From assembly GCA_905479845.1 (NCBI GenBank), contig CAJQOB010000223.1:1-5640 (forward strand): a stretch of DNA of 5,640 bases, in the 5' to 3' direction. Position numbers and translations under genes: made by a program. Positions 1-5,640 of this stretch are shown piece after piece (the stretch's first letter is position 1; every line of letters begins with the position of its first letter). The notes beneath the pieces were generated by a model, which was not told where the DNA came from, made no database searches, and saw only the letters and a list, made by a program, of their open reading frames with translations. Source of the stretch: an uncultured Flavobacteriales bacterium (lineage in GTDB: Bacteria > Bacteroidota > Bacteroidia > Flavobacteriales_D > Crocinitomicaceae).

Positions 1-552
1 TCGCAACATAACAAGATGCTTTCCCAGTTCCGCAGTACGCGCAATGCTTTTCTCATCACTATCCTCTACTTTCTTCTGAAATTCCGAAATCTTTTCTTTC
101 AAAGGGTTCAGAATAGCATCAATATTCTCTTTGTTCTTATCCGTAAATTTTGTCGTTTTCTCTTCTAGAATTTTGTTCGCTACCAGCTCGAATTCTTTGG
201 TAAATTTCTCTTGCAGTCCGTTCAATTCTTCCTTCTGATCCTTCAGTTTTTCCTCAAGCGCTTCGAATTTGCTTTTGTACTCGATTGCCTTTGTCATTTC
301 CGCCTGATTCGACGCACGTAGCTCAGACAACTCAATGGAATGTTGGCCTTTCATTGTATTCATCTGCTCCTTTAAACTGGCATTTTCCTCTTCACCATAC
401 TGATTTGAACTCGACAAAGTCCCATTCTCAACTTTTAAGGATTCCAGTTCAGATGAAATCGCTGAACTCTTTTGAGCCCCCATTCGCTGAGCGATAATAA
501 AACCGATCAAACCGCCAATAACGATTCCCAAAATCAACAATAAATATTCCAT
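1..552 (-). CDS. rmuC: RmuC family DNA recombination protein, N-terminal part (cut by window edge)
   Basis: Reading leftwards from the ATG at 552, the frame stays open for 184 codons to the window edge, so the C-terminus is missing. Residues 1-22 (MEYLLLILGIVIGGLIGFII...) form one N-terminal membrane helix with no cleavage site. From about residue 35 onward the chain is charged, Glu/Lys-rich and coiled-coil-like. It then enters the recognisable RmuC stretch around residues 120-165 (FELVANKILEEKT, then NIDAILNPLKEKISEFQKKVE). This membrane anchor, coiled coil, then RmuC domain order is typical of the family. The nuclease-like conserved core lies beyond the window. RmuC is known from work on inversion between short inverted repeats in E. 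coli; its biochemical role is not settled. The gene starts 3 bases after the stop of the outer-membrane protein gene, so the two are probably cotranscribed and perhaps translationally coupled. Family assignment is firm; function is by family only. Confidence 0.87.
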   Translation of the reverse strand, partial: MEYLLLILGIVIGGLIGFIIAQRMGAQKSSAISSELESLKVENGTLSSSNQYGEEENASLKEQMNTMKGQHSIELSELRASNQAEMTKAIEYKSKFEALEEKLKDQKEELNGLQEKFTKEFELVANKILEEKTTKFTDKNKENIDAILNPLKEKISEFQKKVEDSDEKSIARTAELGKHLVMLR

Positions 553-555
553 GAA

Positions 556-2250
556 TTAAAAGTAAGCAATATAACCAAAATGGACCTTGCTATTGCTTAA
601 AAGAACTGGGTTGTTCAACTGTTTCCCGAGTGCATAGGAGATCGAAAACACTCCTAGATTAGTACTGAAAGAAAAACCGACACCGAAGCCAAATGGTTGA
701 TCATTTGTGTAGTTAGTGGAGTTGTTTTCATACCACGTTTGATCGTAAAAGGCGAAAACGTGTGAATTCTGATCAAGTAGAAAACGATATTCCAACGTAG
801 AGGTGGTAAGTGTTGAAGCCACCAATTCATCCTCATTGAACCCTCGTTGAGATGTCAAACCACCGAATCGATACAATTCGTTCTGAAAAATCTCTTCTGT
901 GTTATAGAACTCGGTGTGATTTGCAACTCTCAGAACATGACGTTTCGCTAATGGGATAAATACTTCAGCGTCAATTTCACCCTTCAAAATGAGCGAACTC
1001 ACAACTTCTGACGTATCATTTAACTGAAATGATCGCGTTCCTGCACTTGCTGTTACTTGAAACTGATGCCCATTGGAGGGGTTTGGCAAATAATCCAACG
1101 ATTGTCGTGCATAAGCCAGACCATAATTATTGGATGAAGTCGTTCCTAAATTCGCAAAAGTTGGATTGTTAGTTCCTCCTGAAAGCACGTTCGATTGAAT
1201 GTTCTGATAAAATGCCTTGATGTAACTTCCATGTGACATAAAATACTGCACTCCAGCCGTTGTTCTCAACTCAATAAATGACGTATCCCGCTTGTATAGG
1301 TCAAAATCACCATCCAGTCCGAAGGAAGTTTTAAACAAGAAAGGATAATTCAATCGAGCCTTTAATGATTGCGTTTGATCCCGAATACTTTGCCAGCGCA
1401 CATCAACTAACTCTCCACGTTTTAAGACATTCAATAACTTCAAATTTAGCTCACCTGTAAATGAGACACGCTGCGTAACAGGATTGGGTTGCAGTCCCAC
1501 TACCCCATTCACCGAGCTCACCGGATTGCTTTTGAGGTAAACGAACAACTCTGCCCCTGTTTTAGTAAACAATATTTCGTGAGGCTTGATCTCCTTCATG
1601 AAAGCAACCTGCTTCACGCGCCCCTTGACCTTTTTAAGCAAACTCTCATCATACACATCTCCTACTTTGATTCCAAGAAGACTAGAAATGTAATTCTCCG
1701 CTATAGTCGAATCTCCCTTCACATGAATCTCTTCCCACACATACAGCTTTCCACGATCCACACTTAGGTCCGCCGACATTTTCACTCCTTTAATGACAAC
1801 ATTTTCAAATTGAAGTCGGACGAAGGGGTAACCATTTTCCAAATAAGTTTTTTGAATAGATTTCAGCGCTGCAGATAATACTTTTGGTGTAAAGGCCAAT
1901 TGCGAGATAAATCGCTCGTTCAAACTGGAATGCTTACGAACAAAATCCATTTCCTCTTGAGCCATTGTGACATTCGCATCTTCAAATTTCTCCCCGAGAT
2001 AAAAGTCAAGCGAGGCAATTTTATTCGAAAAAGAGAGACCATCAATTGATGCAAGTAAATACCCTTTATTGATAGCAGACGACTGAAGATCACGAACATA
2101 CTCTACAAGTGAGACACTATCCTTGAAACCCGTAGTTGGGTTCTTCACAAAGGCACGATGATTTTCATTCGCAAAAGTCAATTGGAACGCTTTTTGCGAG
2201 TAAGTCGTAAAGGATAACATTAAAACGAAGAATAAATAATACCTGCGCAT
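556..2250 (-). CDS. BamA/TamA-type (Omp85) outer-membrane beta-barrel protein
   Basis: With the start at 2250 the protein has 564 residues. It opens with a signal peptide (MRRYYLFFVLMLSFTTYSQ, cleavage probably just after SQ). The frame extends upstream to an ATG at 2298, but that would bury the signal peptide behind 16 extra residues, so 2250 is preferred. The region up to about residue 245 looks like two or more POTRA-type alpha/beta repeats. One is marked by 'INKGYLLASIDGLSF', another by 'YLENGYPFVRLQFENVVIKG', followed by 'IHVKGDSTIAENYISSLLGI'. The rest is an alternating beta-strand pattern ending in aromatic 'YIAYF', as in a BAM-recognised C-terminal strand. The Omp85 loop-6 motif appears as 'GGLTSQRGF', with QRGF in place of the usual VRGF/Y. 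Known family members insert barrel proteins or move proteins or lipids across the outer membrane. At under 600 residues with few POTRAs it is shorter than true BamA, so it is more likely a TamA-like or Bacteroidota-specific paralogue. Substrate unknown. Confidence 0.85.
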   Translation of the reverse strand: MRRYYLFFVLMLSFTTYSQKAFQLTFANENHRAFVKNPTTGFKDSVSLVEYVRDLQSSAINKGYLLASIDGLSFSNKIASLDFYLGEKFEDANVTMAQEEMDFVRKHSSLNERFISQLAFTPKVLSAALKSIQKTYLENGYPFVRLQFENVVIKGVKMSADLSVDRGKLYVWEEIHVKGDSTIAENYISSLLGIKVGDVYDESLLKKVKGRVKQVAFMKEIKPHEILFTKTGAELFVYLKSNPVSSVNGVVGLQPNPVTQRVSFTGELNLKLLNVLKRGELVDVRWQSIRDQTQSLKARLNYPFLFKTSFGLDGDFDLYKRDTSFIELRTTAGVQYFMSHGSYIKAFYQNIQSNVLSGGTNNPTFANLGTTSSNNYGLAYARQSLDYLPNPSNGHQFQVTASAGTRSFQLNDTSEVVSSLILKGEIDAEVFIPLAKRHVLRVANHTEFYNTEEIFQNELYRFGGLTSQRGFNEDELVASTLTTSTLEYRFLLDQNSHVFAFYDQTWYENNSTNYTNDQPFGFGVGFSFSTNLGVFSISYALGKQLNNPVLLSNSKVHFGYIAYF

Positions 2251-2268
2251 CTGTTGAGTTAACGATGG

Positions 2269-2276
2269 GAAAAGTA
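2269..2276 (-). promoter_or_regulatory. Candidate -7 element for the barrel gene/rmuC unit
   Basis: Read on the minus strand this is TACTTTTC, matching 7 of 8 positions of the Bacteroidota -7 consensus TAnnTTTG. No TTG is found at the usual distance upstream. It lies about 19 bases before the ATG at 2250. A transcript from here would begin downstream of the alternative ATG at 2298, which supports the shorter protein. Confidence 0.35.
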
Positions 2277-2324
2277 CAATATTTTCGATGAATTGCACTT
2301 TATTTCAGACTGTTCAGACAGGTT

Positions 2325-2333
2325 TGTGGATAA
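2325..2333 (-). promoter_or_regulatory. Perfect DnaA-box nonamer
   Basis: The plus strand reads TGTGGATAA, the exact complement of the classical DnaA box TTATCCACA. It sits between two divergent promoters and next to an AT-rich stretch (2331-2360). No second perfect box was found in the window, so an origin is not supported. A regulatory DnaA site or a chance match remains possible. The match itself is seen directly; any function is inferred. Confidence 0.35.
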
Positions 2334-2362
2334 CATTTTTTTACTAAACATATAATTTATCG

Positions 2363-2370
2363 TACTTTTG
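2363..2370 (+). promoter_or_regulatory. Bacteroidota-type promoter (TACTTTTG) for the small lipoprotein gene
   Basis: TACTTTTG fits the TAnnTTTG -7 consensus exactly. The expected -33 region about 20 bases upstream is T-rich (TTTTTTTAC, ending near 2343) rather than a clean TTG. Transcription would begin near 2377, giving a leader of about 54 bases. That leader contains four CAA repeats (around 2387-2398) and is A-rich before the ATG, with no Shine-Dalgarno sequence, as is usual in this phylum. Confidence 0.6.
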
Positions 2371-2430
2371 TCGTTATATTGTTAGACAACAACAACAAAT
2401 TAGAACCTTTAATTATTTAAATCAGACACC

Positions 2431-2568
2431 ATGAAAAGACTTTTGGCCTTGACACTAATGGGATTGATGCTGACAGTAGTTTTTGCTGCATGTGGATCAT
2501 CCAAAGGAGGACACTGCGATGCATACGGTAATGCGCCGACTGCTGAGCAAGTGGATTTAGCTGAGTAA
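2431..2568 (+). CDS. Tiny lipoprotein, 45 residues, function unknown
   Basis: The ATG at 2431 opens 45 codons ending in TAA. The product begins MKRLLALTLMGLMLTVVFAAC, a basic N-terminus, a hydrophobic core and a lipobox (Phe-Ala-Ala-Cys, residues 18-21). It is therefore a signal-peptidase II substrate with Cys21 as the predicted lipidated residue. The mature part is only 25 residues: CGSSKGGHCDAYG, then a short Pro/Glu/Asp-containing tail ending in LAE. It contains a second cysteine (Cys29) in 'HCDAYG'. Ser at +3 and no Asp at +2 give no obvious inner-membrane retention signal. A consensus promoter upstream and a good terminator downstream make it a complete single-gene unit, which argues that this short frame is real. 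I do not recognise a named family. It could be a structural or stress-related envelope lipoprotein, but nothing in the sequence decides this. Confidence 0.78.
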   Translation: MKRLLALTLMGLMLTVVFAACGSSKGGHCDAYGNAPTAEQVDLAE

Positions 2569-2590
2569 GCTAACGCAATTTTATTATTTC

Positions 2591-2618
2591 AAGGTCATCT
2601 TAACGGTGACCTTTTTTT
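2591..2618 (+). terminator. Rho-independent terminator after the small lipoprotein gene
   Basis: AAGGTCATC (2591-2599) pairs with GGTGACCTT (2605-2613) through nine pairs including one G-U. The loop is five bases (TTAAC) and a run of seven T begins inside the stem end (2612-2618). It lies 22 bases after the TAA of the lipoprotein gene and separates it from the following CotH-like gene. Confidence 0.85.
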
Positions 2619-2671
2619 GTGCTCTATTATTCCCTACTGATATCAGCTTTCACGACTATCCAATAAAGATG

Positions 2672-2679
2672 TATCTTTA
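2672..2679 (+). promoter_or_regulatory. Candidate -7 element for the CotH-like gene
   Basis: TATCTTTA matches 7 of 8 positions of TAnnTTTG and lies 19 bases before the ATG at 2699, just past the upstream terminator. No clear TTG is present at the -33 distance. Its position is what would be expected for an independent promoter with a short leader. Confidence 0.4.
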
Positions 2680-2698
2680 GGAACCAGAAACTATCGAC

Positions 2699-4960
2699 AT
2701 GATTCCTACTACCCATTTACGCGCAATCGTTGGGTTGTCATTTTTATTCCTTTTCAGTAATCTAGGCCGCACCCAAAATCTCTTCGACATTGATACCATC
2801 CGCACCATCGAAATTGAGTTTTACGAAAGTGATTGGGACCATATCTTAGACTCCTTGGCTGAACTCGGTGTTGGAACGGGAAGTGGATCCGAACGAATTC
2901 TTGCTGATGTTACCATCGACGGAGTTCAATTCGACAGTTGCGGTGTCAGATACAAGGGAAATAGCTCCATGGACACATCGAGCAACAAAAACCCATTCAA
3001 TATTGACCTTAACTGGGTAGTTGCAGGACAGAAGTATATGGGAAAGAACAAGCTAAAACTTGCAAATCAGTATACAGACCCAAGCATGATTCGTGAAACG
3101 CTGACCTATGAAATTGCGAATAAATACATGGATGGGCCGCATGCAAGCTTTGTGAAACTATTCATAAACGGTGATTATCGTGGTGTTTATACAAATACCG
3201 AGTCTGTAGACAATGAATTCTTAGACACCTATTATGGCTCAAGTAACAACCCATTTTTCAAGTGTGACCCTGTATCTTTCAATCTCGGTGGGAGCAATTC
3301 AAACTTGGCGTATTACGCAGACACGACAGATTATGATTCCTTGTACTTTATGAAATCAAGTTACGGAACAGAAGATCTTCAAACGCTTTGCTATAATTTG
3401 AGCAATAACATTTCTAACATTGAACAATATTTGGACGTTGATAGAGCACTTTGGTTTTTAGCATTAAGTAGTGCCCTTGTTCACAACGATGGGTATACAG
3501 CATTTCAGCACAATTACTACCTCTATAAAATGGACAATGATCGATGGAGCATTGTAATTTGGGATGTAAACATGTCCTTTGGAGGCTTGGTCTTTAATGG
3601 AACCAACTTTCTTCCGTTAAGTTTAGGCGCAATGCAAACGCAGGACCCATACCTTCACGAATCAGATTTTAACATTCGCCCGCTCATTGCACAACTACTG
3701 AGTATTCCCAAGTACAAAAAAATGTATACGGCCCATTTTAAGACGATCATGACAGAGAACATCTCCAATGGTGATTACCTACAGCGAGGACTAACAATGA
3801 GCAATTTGATTGACGCGGATATGCAAAATGAACCATACAATGACTACTCGTACGCTGAGTTTTCAGATAATCTTTACAATGATGTTGGAACATGGTTCAA
3901 CTTCAGACCTGGAATTGAAAACCTGATGCACACAAGGAACTTGCACATTGCTGCTCTTCCTGAATTTCAGGCAGCACAACCAACAATCTCCAACATTTCG
4001 ACGAGTTCAAATACTCCACCTGCATTTTCGAATGTTGACTTTACGGCGGAAGTAAGCAATGCGCAATCAGTGTTTTTGGGATATCGAAGCAATCATTTTG
4101 ATGTATTTACGAAGGTAGAAATGTTCGATAATGGAATGAGTAACGATGGTGCTGCTGGTGACGGCGTGTACGGAACAACGGTTTCAATTGGTTCTTCTGA
4201 TATGGAATACTATATCTGCGCCTTGAATGCTGATGCCGCAAAATTTTCTCCTGTTAGAGCTCAATACGAATTCTATAGCCTATCCCCTGAAAAAGGAGTG
4301 GTGATCAACGAAATCGACGCAATCAATATCAATAACGGTCTGGATCAAAACTTTGAATTCGACGACTGGATTGAGTTGTACAATAATTCGACGGATGCAA
4401 TTTCTCTGGATGGATATCATTTATCTGATGAATACAGCATCTTGGATAAATGGGCGTTTCCTGACACTACAATTGGACCTGGTGAGTACCTTATTATATG
4501 GGCTGATATGGACACTGTTCAAGTTGGACTTCATGCAAACTTCGCCTTGGATCAGCTCGGGGAAAGTGTTTTCTTGACTGACAATTTTGGATTCTTAACA
4601 GATCAAGTAACCTTCCCACTTCAGCAAGACTACACGACTTGGGGAAGATATCCGAATGGAACAGGAAACTTCAATATGCTTTTCCCTTCATTCAATGCTG
4701 AGAACACAACTCTATTAGAAATAGAGGAGGGAGTTTTTGTGGATGTTCAAGTATATCCAAATCCGACTTCAGGAAAAACGACTGTTTCCTTCACTAAAGA
4801 CATCACTTCGAAACTTCAGTTAACGAATATGATGGGACAAGTTGTACTCGAAGGTGAATTGAATGGTCAGAATATTTTCTCTTTTGACGCGAGTCAATTT
4901 GATGCTGGGATGTACTTTTTGGGCACTGGTGGAGAAGCGATTAAGGTCGTGGTAAGATAA
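2699..4960 (+). CDS. Secreted CotH kinase-like protein with lamin-tail domain and T9SS type A sorting domain
   Basis: The protein has 753 residues. Residues 1-26 are a signal peptide ending near 'GRTQ'. About 30-420 is a CotH kinase-like domain: 'RYKGNSS' (84-90), 'SMIRETLTYEIA' (129-140), 'FINGDYRGVYTNTE' (155-168), 'HNDGYTAFQHNYYLY' (262-276) and 'WDVNMSFGG' (288-296). Asp264 and Asp289 are spaced like the two key acidic residues of Bacillus CotH, an atypical protein kinase of spore-coat proteins; this equivalence is my inference. About 425-530 is an Ig-like module with an acidic, possibly Ca-binding loop (Asp477, Asp483, Asp488 in 'DNGMSNDGAAGDGVYG'). About 534-655 is a lamin-tail domain ('VVINEIDA', 'DDWIELYNNS', 'GPGEYLIIWAD'). 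About 684-753 is a T9SS sorting domain ('VYPNPTSG', 'MMGQVV', 'FDAGMYFL', basic C-terminus). It should cross the outer membrane by T9SS and be anchored or released outside. Its substrate is unknown. It is probably a single-gene unit with a start fixed by the signal peptide. Confidence 0.9.
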   Translation: MIPTTHLRAIVGLSFLFLFSNLGRTQNLFDIDTIRTIEIEFYESDWDHILDSLAELGVGTGSGSERILADVTIDGVQFDSCGVRYKGNSSMDTSSNKNPFNIDLNWVVAGQKYMGKNKLKLANQYTDPSMIRETLTYEIANKYMDGPHASFVKLFINGDYRGVYTNTESVDNEFLDTYYGSSNNPFFKCDPVSFNLGGSNSNLAYYADTTDYDSLYFMKSSYGTEDLQTLCYNLSNNISNIEQYLDVDRALWFLALSSALVHNDGYTAFQHNYYLYKMDNDRWSIVIWDVNMSFGGLVFNGTNFLPLSLGAMQTQDPYLHESDFNIRPLIAQLLSIPKYKKMYTAHFKTIMTENISNGDYLQRGLTMSNLIDADMQNEPYNDYSYAEFSDNLYNDVGTWFNFRPGIENLMHTRNLHIAALPEFQAAQPTISNISTSSNTPPAFSNVDFTAEVSNAQSVFLGYRSNHFDVFTKVEMFDNGMSNDGAAGDGVYGTTVSIGSSDMEYYICALNADAAKFSPVRAQYEFYSLSPEKGVVINEIDAININNGLDQNFEFDDWIELYNNSTDAISLDGYHLSDEYSILDKWAFPDTTIGPGEYLIIWADMDTVQVGLHANFALDQLGESVFLTDNFGFLTDQVTFPLQQDYTTWGRYPNGTGNFNMLFPSFNAENTTLLEIEEGVFVDVQVYPNPTSGKTTVSFTKDITSKLQLTNMMGQVVLEGELNGQNIFSFDASQFDAGMYFLGTGGEAIKVVVR

Positions 4961-5007
4961 TCAGAGAGGTTCAAAACTATTGCAAACTGAATACCGTGTA
5001 ACTCCCA

Positions 5008-5024
5008 CTTCTTAATTAAAGAAG
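5008..5024. terminator. Weak stem-loop between convergent genes
   Basis: CTTCTT (5008-5013) and AAGAAG (5019-5024) form a six-pair stem with a five-base AATTA loop, placed between the stops of the CotH-like gene and the DUF1877 gene. The stem is AT-rich and no T run follows on either strand, so it is at best a weak bidirectional terminator and may be chance. Confidence 0.3.
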
Positions 5025-5025
5025 A

Positions 5026-5529
5026 CTAGTTCATTATGGTTATCACTGCTTCATTGTTTTCTGCAGCTTCAGAATAGAACTTTATTAGTTTATTCAGGGA
5101 ATTCAGTAAATATTCTTTTGCATCCATGTGAGTCCAACCACCTGGGTAAACACTCTGTCGATCCATCTCATCAGCATTAAATCTATTGGAGAAGTCATTG
5201 TGAGTAACGGAATTTAATGCTACGCTCGTTTCTTTCACTTCTGCAGAGGTCAAATACTGTGCTGGACCATATCCCAAATCCTGCTCAGGATCAATTAATT
5301 TGAACGTGAACATTGATTTATCGATTGGATTCAGCGGCTCCTTCAAATGAAAACTACCTTTCCCTGATAATAGGTATTGAACGCCATCCCAATCTTTACC
5401 AAGATCAACATTCCAATCAGCATCAATACTCTCTTCGGCATAAAACTTCTCCTCCAATAAATTAGAGTTCTCAAGAAAGCTATTAAGCTCTTCGCTACTC
5501 ACTCTAATTAAACTTAATATCATTCCCAT
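5026..5529 (-). CDS. DUF1877 (YfbM-like) family protein, function unknown
   Basis: The protein has 167 residues and no signal peptide or membrane segment, so it is probably cytoplasmic. The family signs are the 'MGMI' opening and the motif 'DLGKDWDGVQYLLSG' (42-56), which resembles the 'DIDKRWDFLHFGLTG' type stretch of E. coli YfbM. Further signs are 'GYGPAQYLTSAEV' (86-98), 'YPGGW' (128-132) and a C-terminal helix 'LLNSLNKLIKFYSEA' followed by a final hydrophobic strand. Length agrees with the family. The start at 5529 is chosen over the second Met two codons later because MGM is the usual family beginning. No biochemical function is established for the family, although members are scattered widely and sometimes lie near toxin/immunity-type genes. 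Here it stands alone, converging on the CotH-like gene. Confidence 0.82.
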   Translation of the reverse strand: MGMILSLIRVSSEELNSFLENSNLLEEKFYAEESIDADWNVDLGKDWDGVQYLLSGKGSFHLKEPLNPIDKSMFTFKLIDPEQDLGYGPAQYLTSAEVKETSVALNSVTHNDFSNRFNADEMDRQSVYPGGWTHMDAKEYLLNSLNKLIKFYSEAAENNEAVITIMN

Positions 5530-5550
5530 AATTCATCAATAAAAGACAAC

Positions 5551-5558
5551 CAATTATA
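5551..5558 (-). promoter_or_regulatory. Tentative -7 element for the DUF1877 gene
   Basis: On the minus strand this reads TATAATTG, matching 7 of 8 positions of TAnnTTTG, about 21 bases before the ATG at 5529. No TTG is seen at the expected upstream distance. The surrounding region is very AT-rich, so a chance match is likely enough to keep confidence low. Confidence 0.25.
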
Positions 5559-5579
5559 ATGTAATATACGTGAAATAGA

Positions 5580-5640
5580 CATTTTTTCATCAAAAAAAAG
5601 TCGCTTCCAAGGAAAGCGACTTTTTTTTGATGAAAAAATG
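5580..5640. terminator. Long inverted repeat: bidirectional terminator-like hairpin with extended arms
   Basis: Positions 5580-5606 are perfectly complementary to 5614-5640: 27 pairs around a seven-base loop CCAAGGA. The core is GTCGCTT/AAGCGAC, flanked by eight A on the left and eight T on the right, which is the classic bidirectional Rho-independent terminator form. Outside it the arms continue as CATTTTTTCATC and GATGAAAAAATG. No plus-strand gene ends near it inside the window, and the DUF1877 gene reads away from it. It most likely stops a leftward transcript from a gene beyond the right edge. The repeat reaches the last base given and may continue. Confidence 0.75.

Noticed and set aside
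1..70. Possible frameshift near the left edge of rmuC, where the sequence departs from the commonest RmuC pattern
   Set aside because: The frame stays open to the edge, and the residues ('ARTAELGKHLVMLR') fit a diverged RmuC helix. One alternative frame meets a stop almost at once.
285..497. Plus-strand open frame of 70 codons
   Set aside because: It lies wholly antisense to rmuC, with no signal, domain or promoter, and its composition fits a shadow frame.
654..836. Minus-strand open frame of 60 codons
   Set aside because: It lies inside the barrel gene in another frame and looks like low-complexity shadow translation.
1489..1767. Plus-strand open frame of 92 codons
   Set aside because: It is antisense to the barrel gene, which is a convincing family member through this region; no recognisable features.
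2251..2298. Longer barrel-protein start at 2298
   Set aside because: The 16 extra residues would precede a complete signal peptide, and the likely promoter element lies inside this stretch.
2386..2398. Four CAA repeats as a possible phase-variable tract
   Set aside because: The tract is short, lies in the untranslated leader, and A/C-rich leaders are common in Bacteroidota.
2251..2430. Chromosomal replication origin
   Set aside because: Only one perfect DnaA box, with no box cluster and no origin-type neighbouring genes.
4353..4577. Plus-strand open frame of 74 codons
   Set aside because: It overlaps the lamin-tail coding region in another frame; the lamin-tail frame carries clear motifs.
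1..5640. CRISPR array, tRNA/rRNA, transposon, prophage or toxin-antitoxin pair
   Set aside because: No regularly spaced repeats, RNA gene structures, transposase motifs or paired small toxin/antitoxin frames were seen on either strand.

Overview
The window looks like a core-type chromosomal segment of a Bacteroidota bacterium, most likely Flavobacteriales. Four things point there. One secreted protein ends in a type A type IX secretion (T9SS) sorting domain. The promoters resemble the Bacteroidota -7 element TAnnTTTG. The starts lack clear Shine-Dalgarno sequences. The base composition is moderately AT-rich. No transposase, integrase, phage gene, CRISPR array, tRNA or rRNA was seen, and no obvious multi-gene defence or novel system.

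Layout: the left 2.25 kb is a minus-strand pair. A 564-residue BamA/TamA-type outer-membrane beta-barrel protein (2250 to 556) is followed after only 3 bases by rmuC (552 leftwards), which is cut by the left edge. A 180-bp divergent intergenic region (2251-2430) holds a good TAnnTTTG promoter for the plus strand, a weaker one for the barrel gene, a perfect DnaA-box nonamer and a small dyad.

To its right, on the plus strand, is a self-contained unit for a 45-residue lipoprotein (2431-2568) with its own terminator. Next is a 753-residue secreted protein (2699-4960) with a CotH kinase-like domain, an Ig-like module, a lamin-tail domain and a T9SS sorting domain. A convergent minus-strand gene for a DUF1877/YfbM-like cytoplasmic protein (5529 to 5026) follows. 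The last 61 bases form a 27-bp perfect inverted repeat around a 7-nt loop and end exactly at the window edge.

How the genes relate: the barrel gene and rmuC probably share a transcript, though their known roles (outer-membrane biogenesis; DNA maintenance) are not obviously linked. The lipoprotein, CotH-like and DUF1877 genes look like separate transcription units. Three of the five products are envelope or secreted proteins. The points most worth a second look are the terminal palindrome, the tiny lipoprotein, the catalytic status of the CotH-like domain and the DnaA box between divergent promoters.
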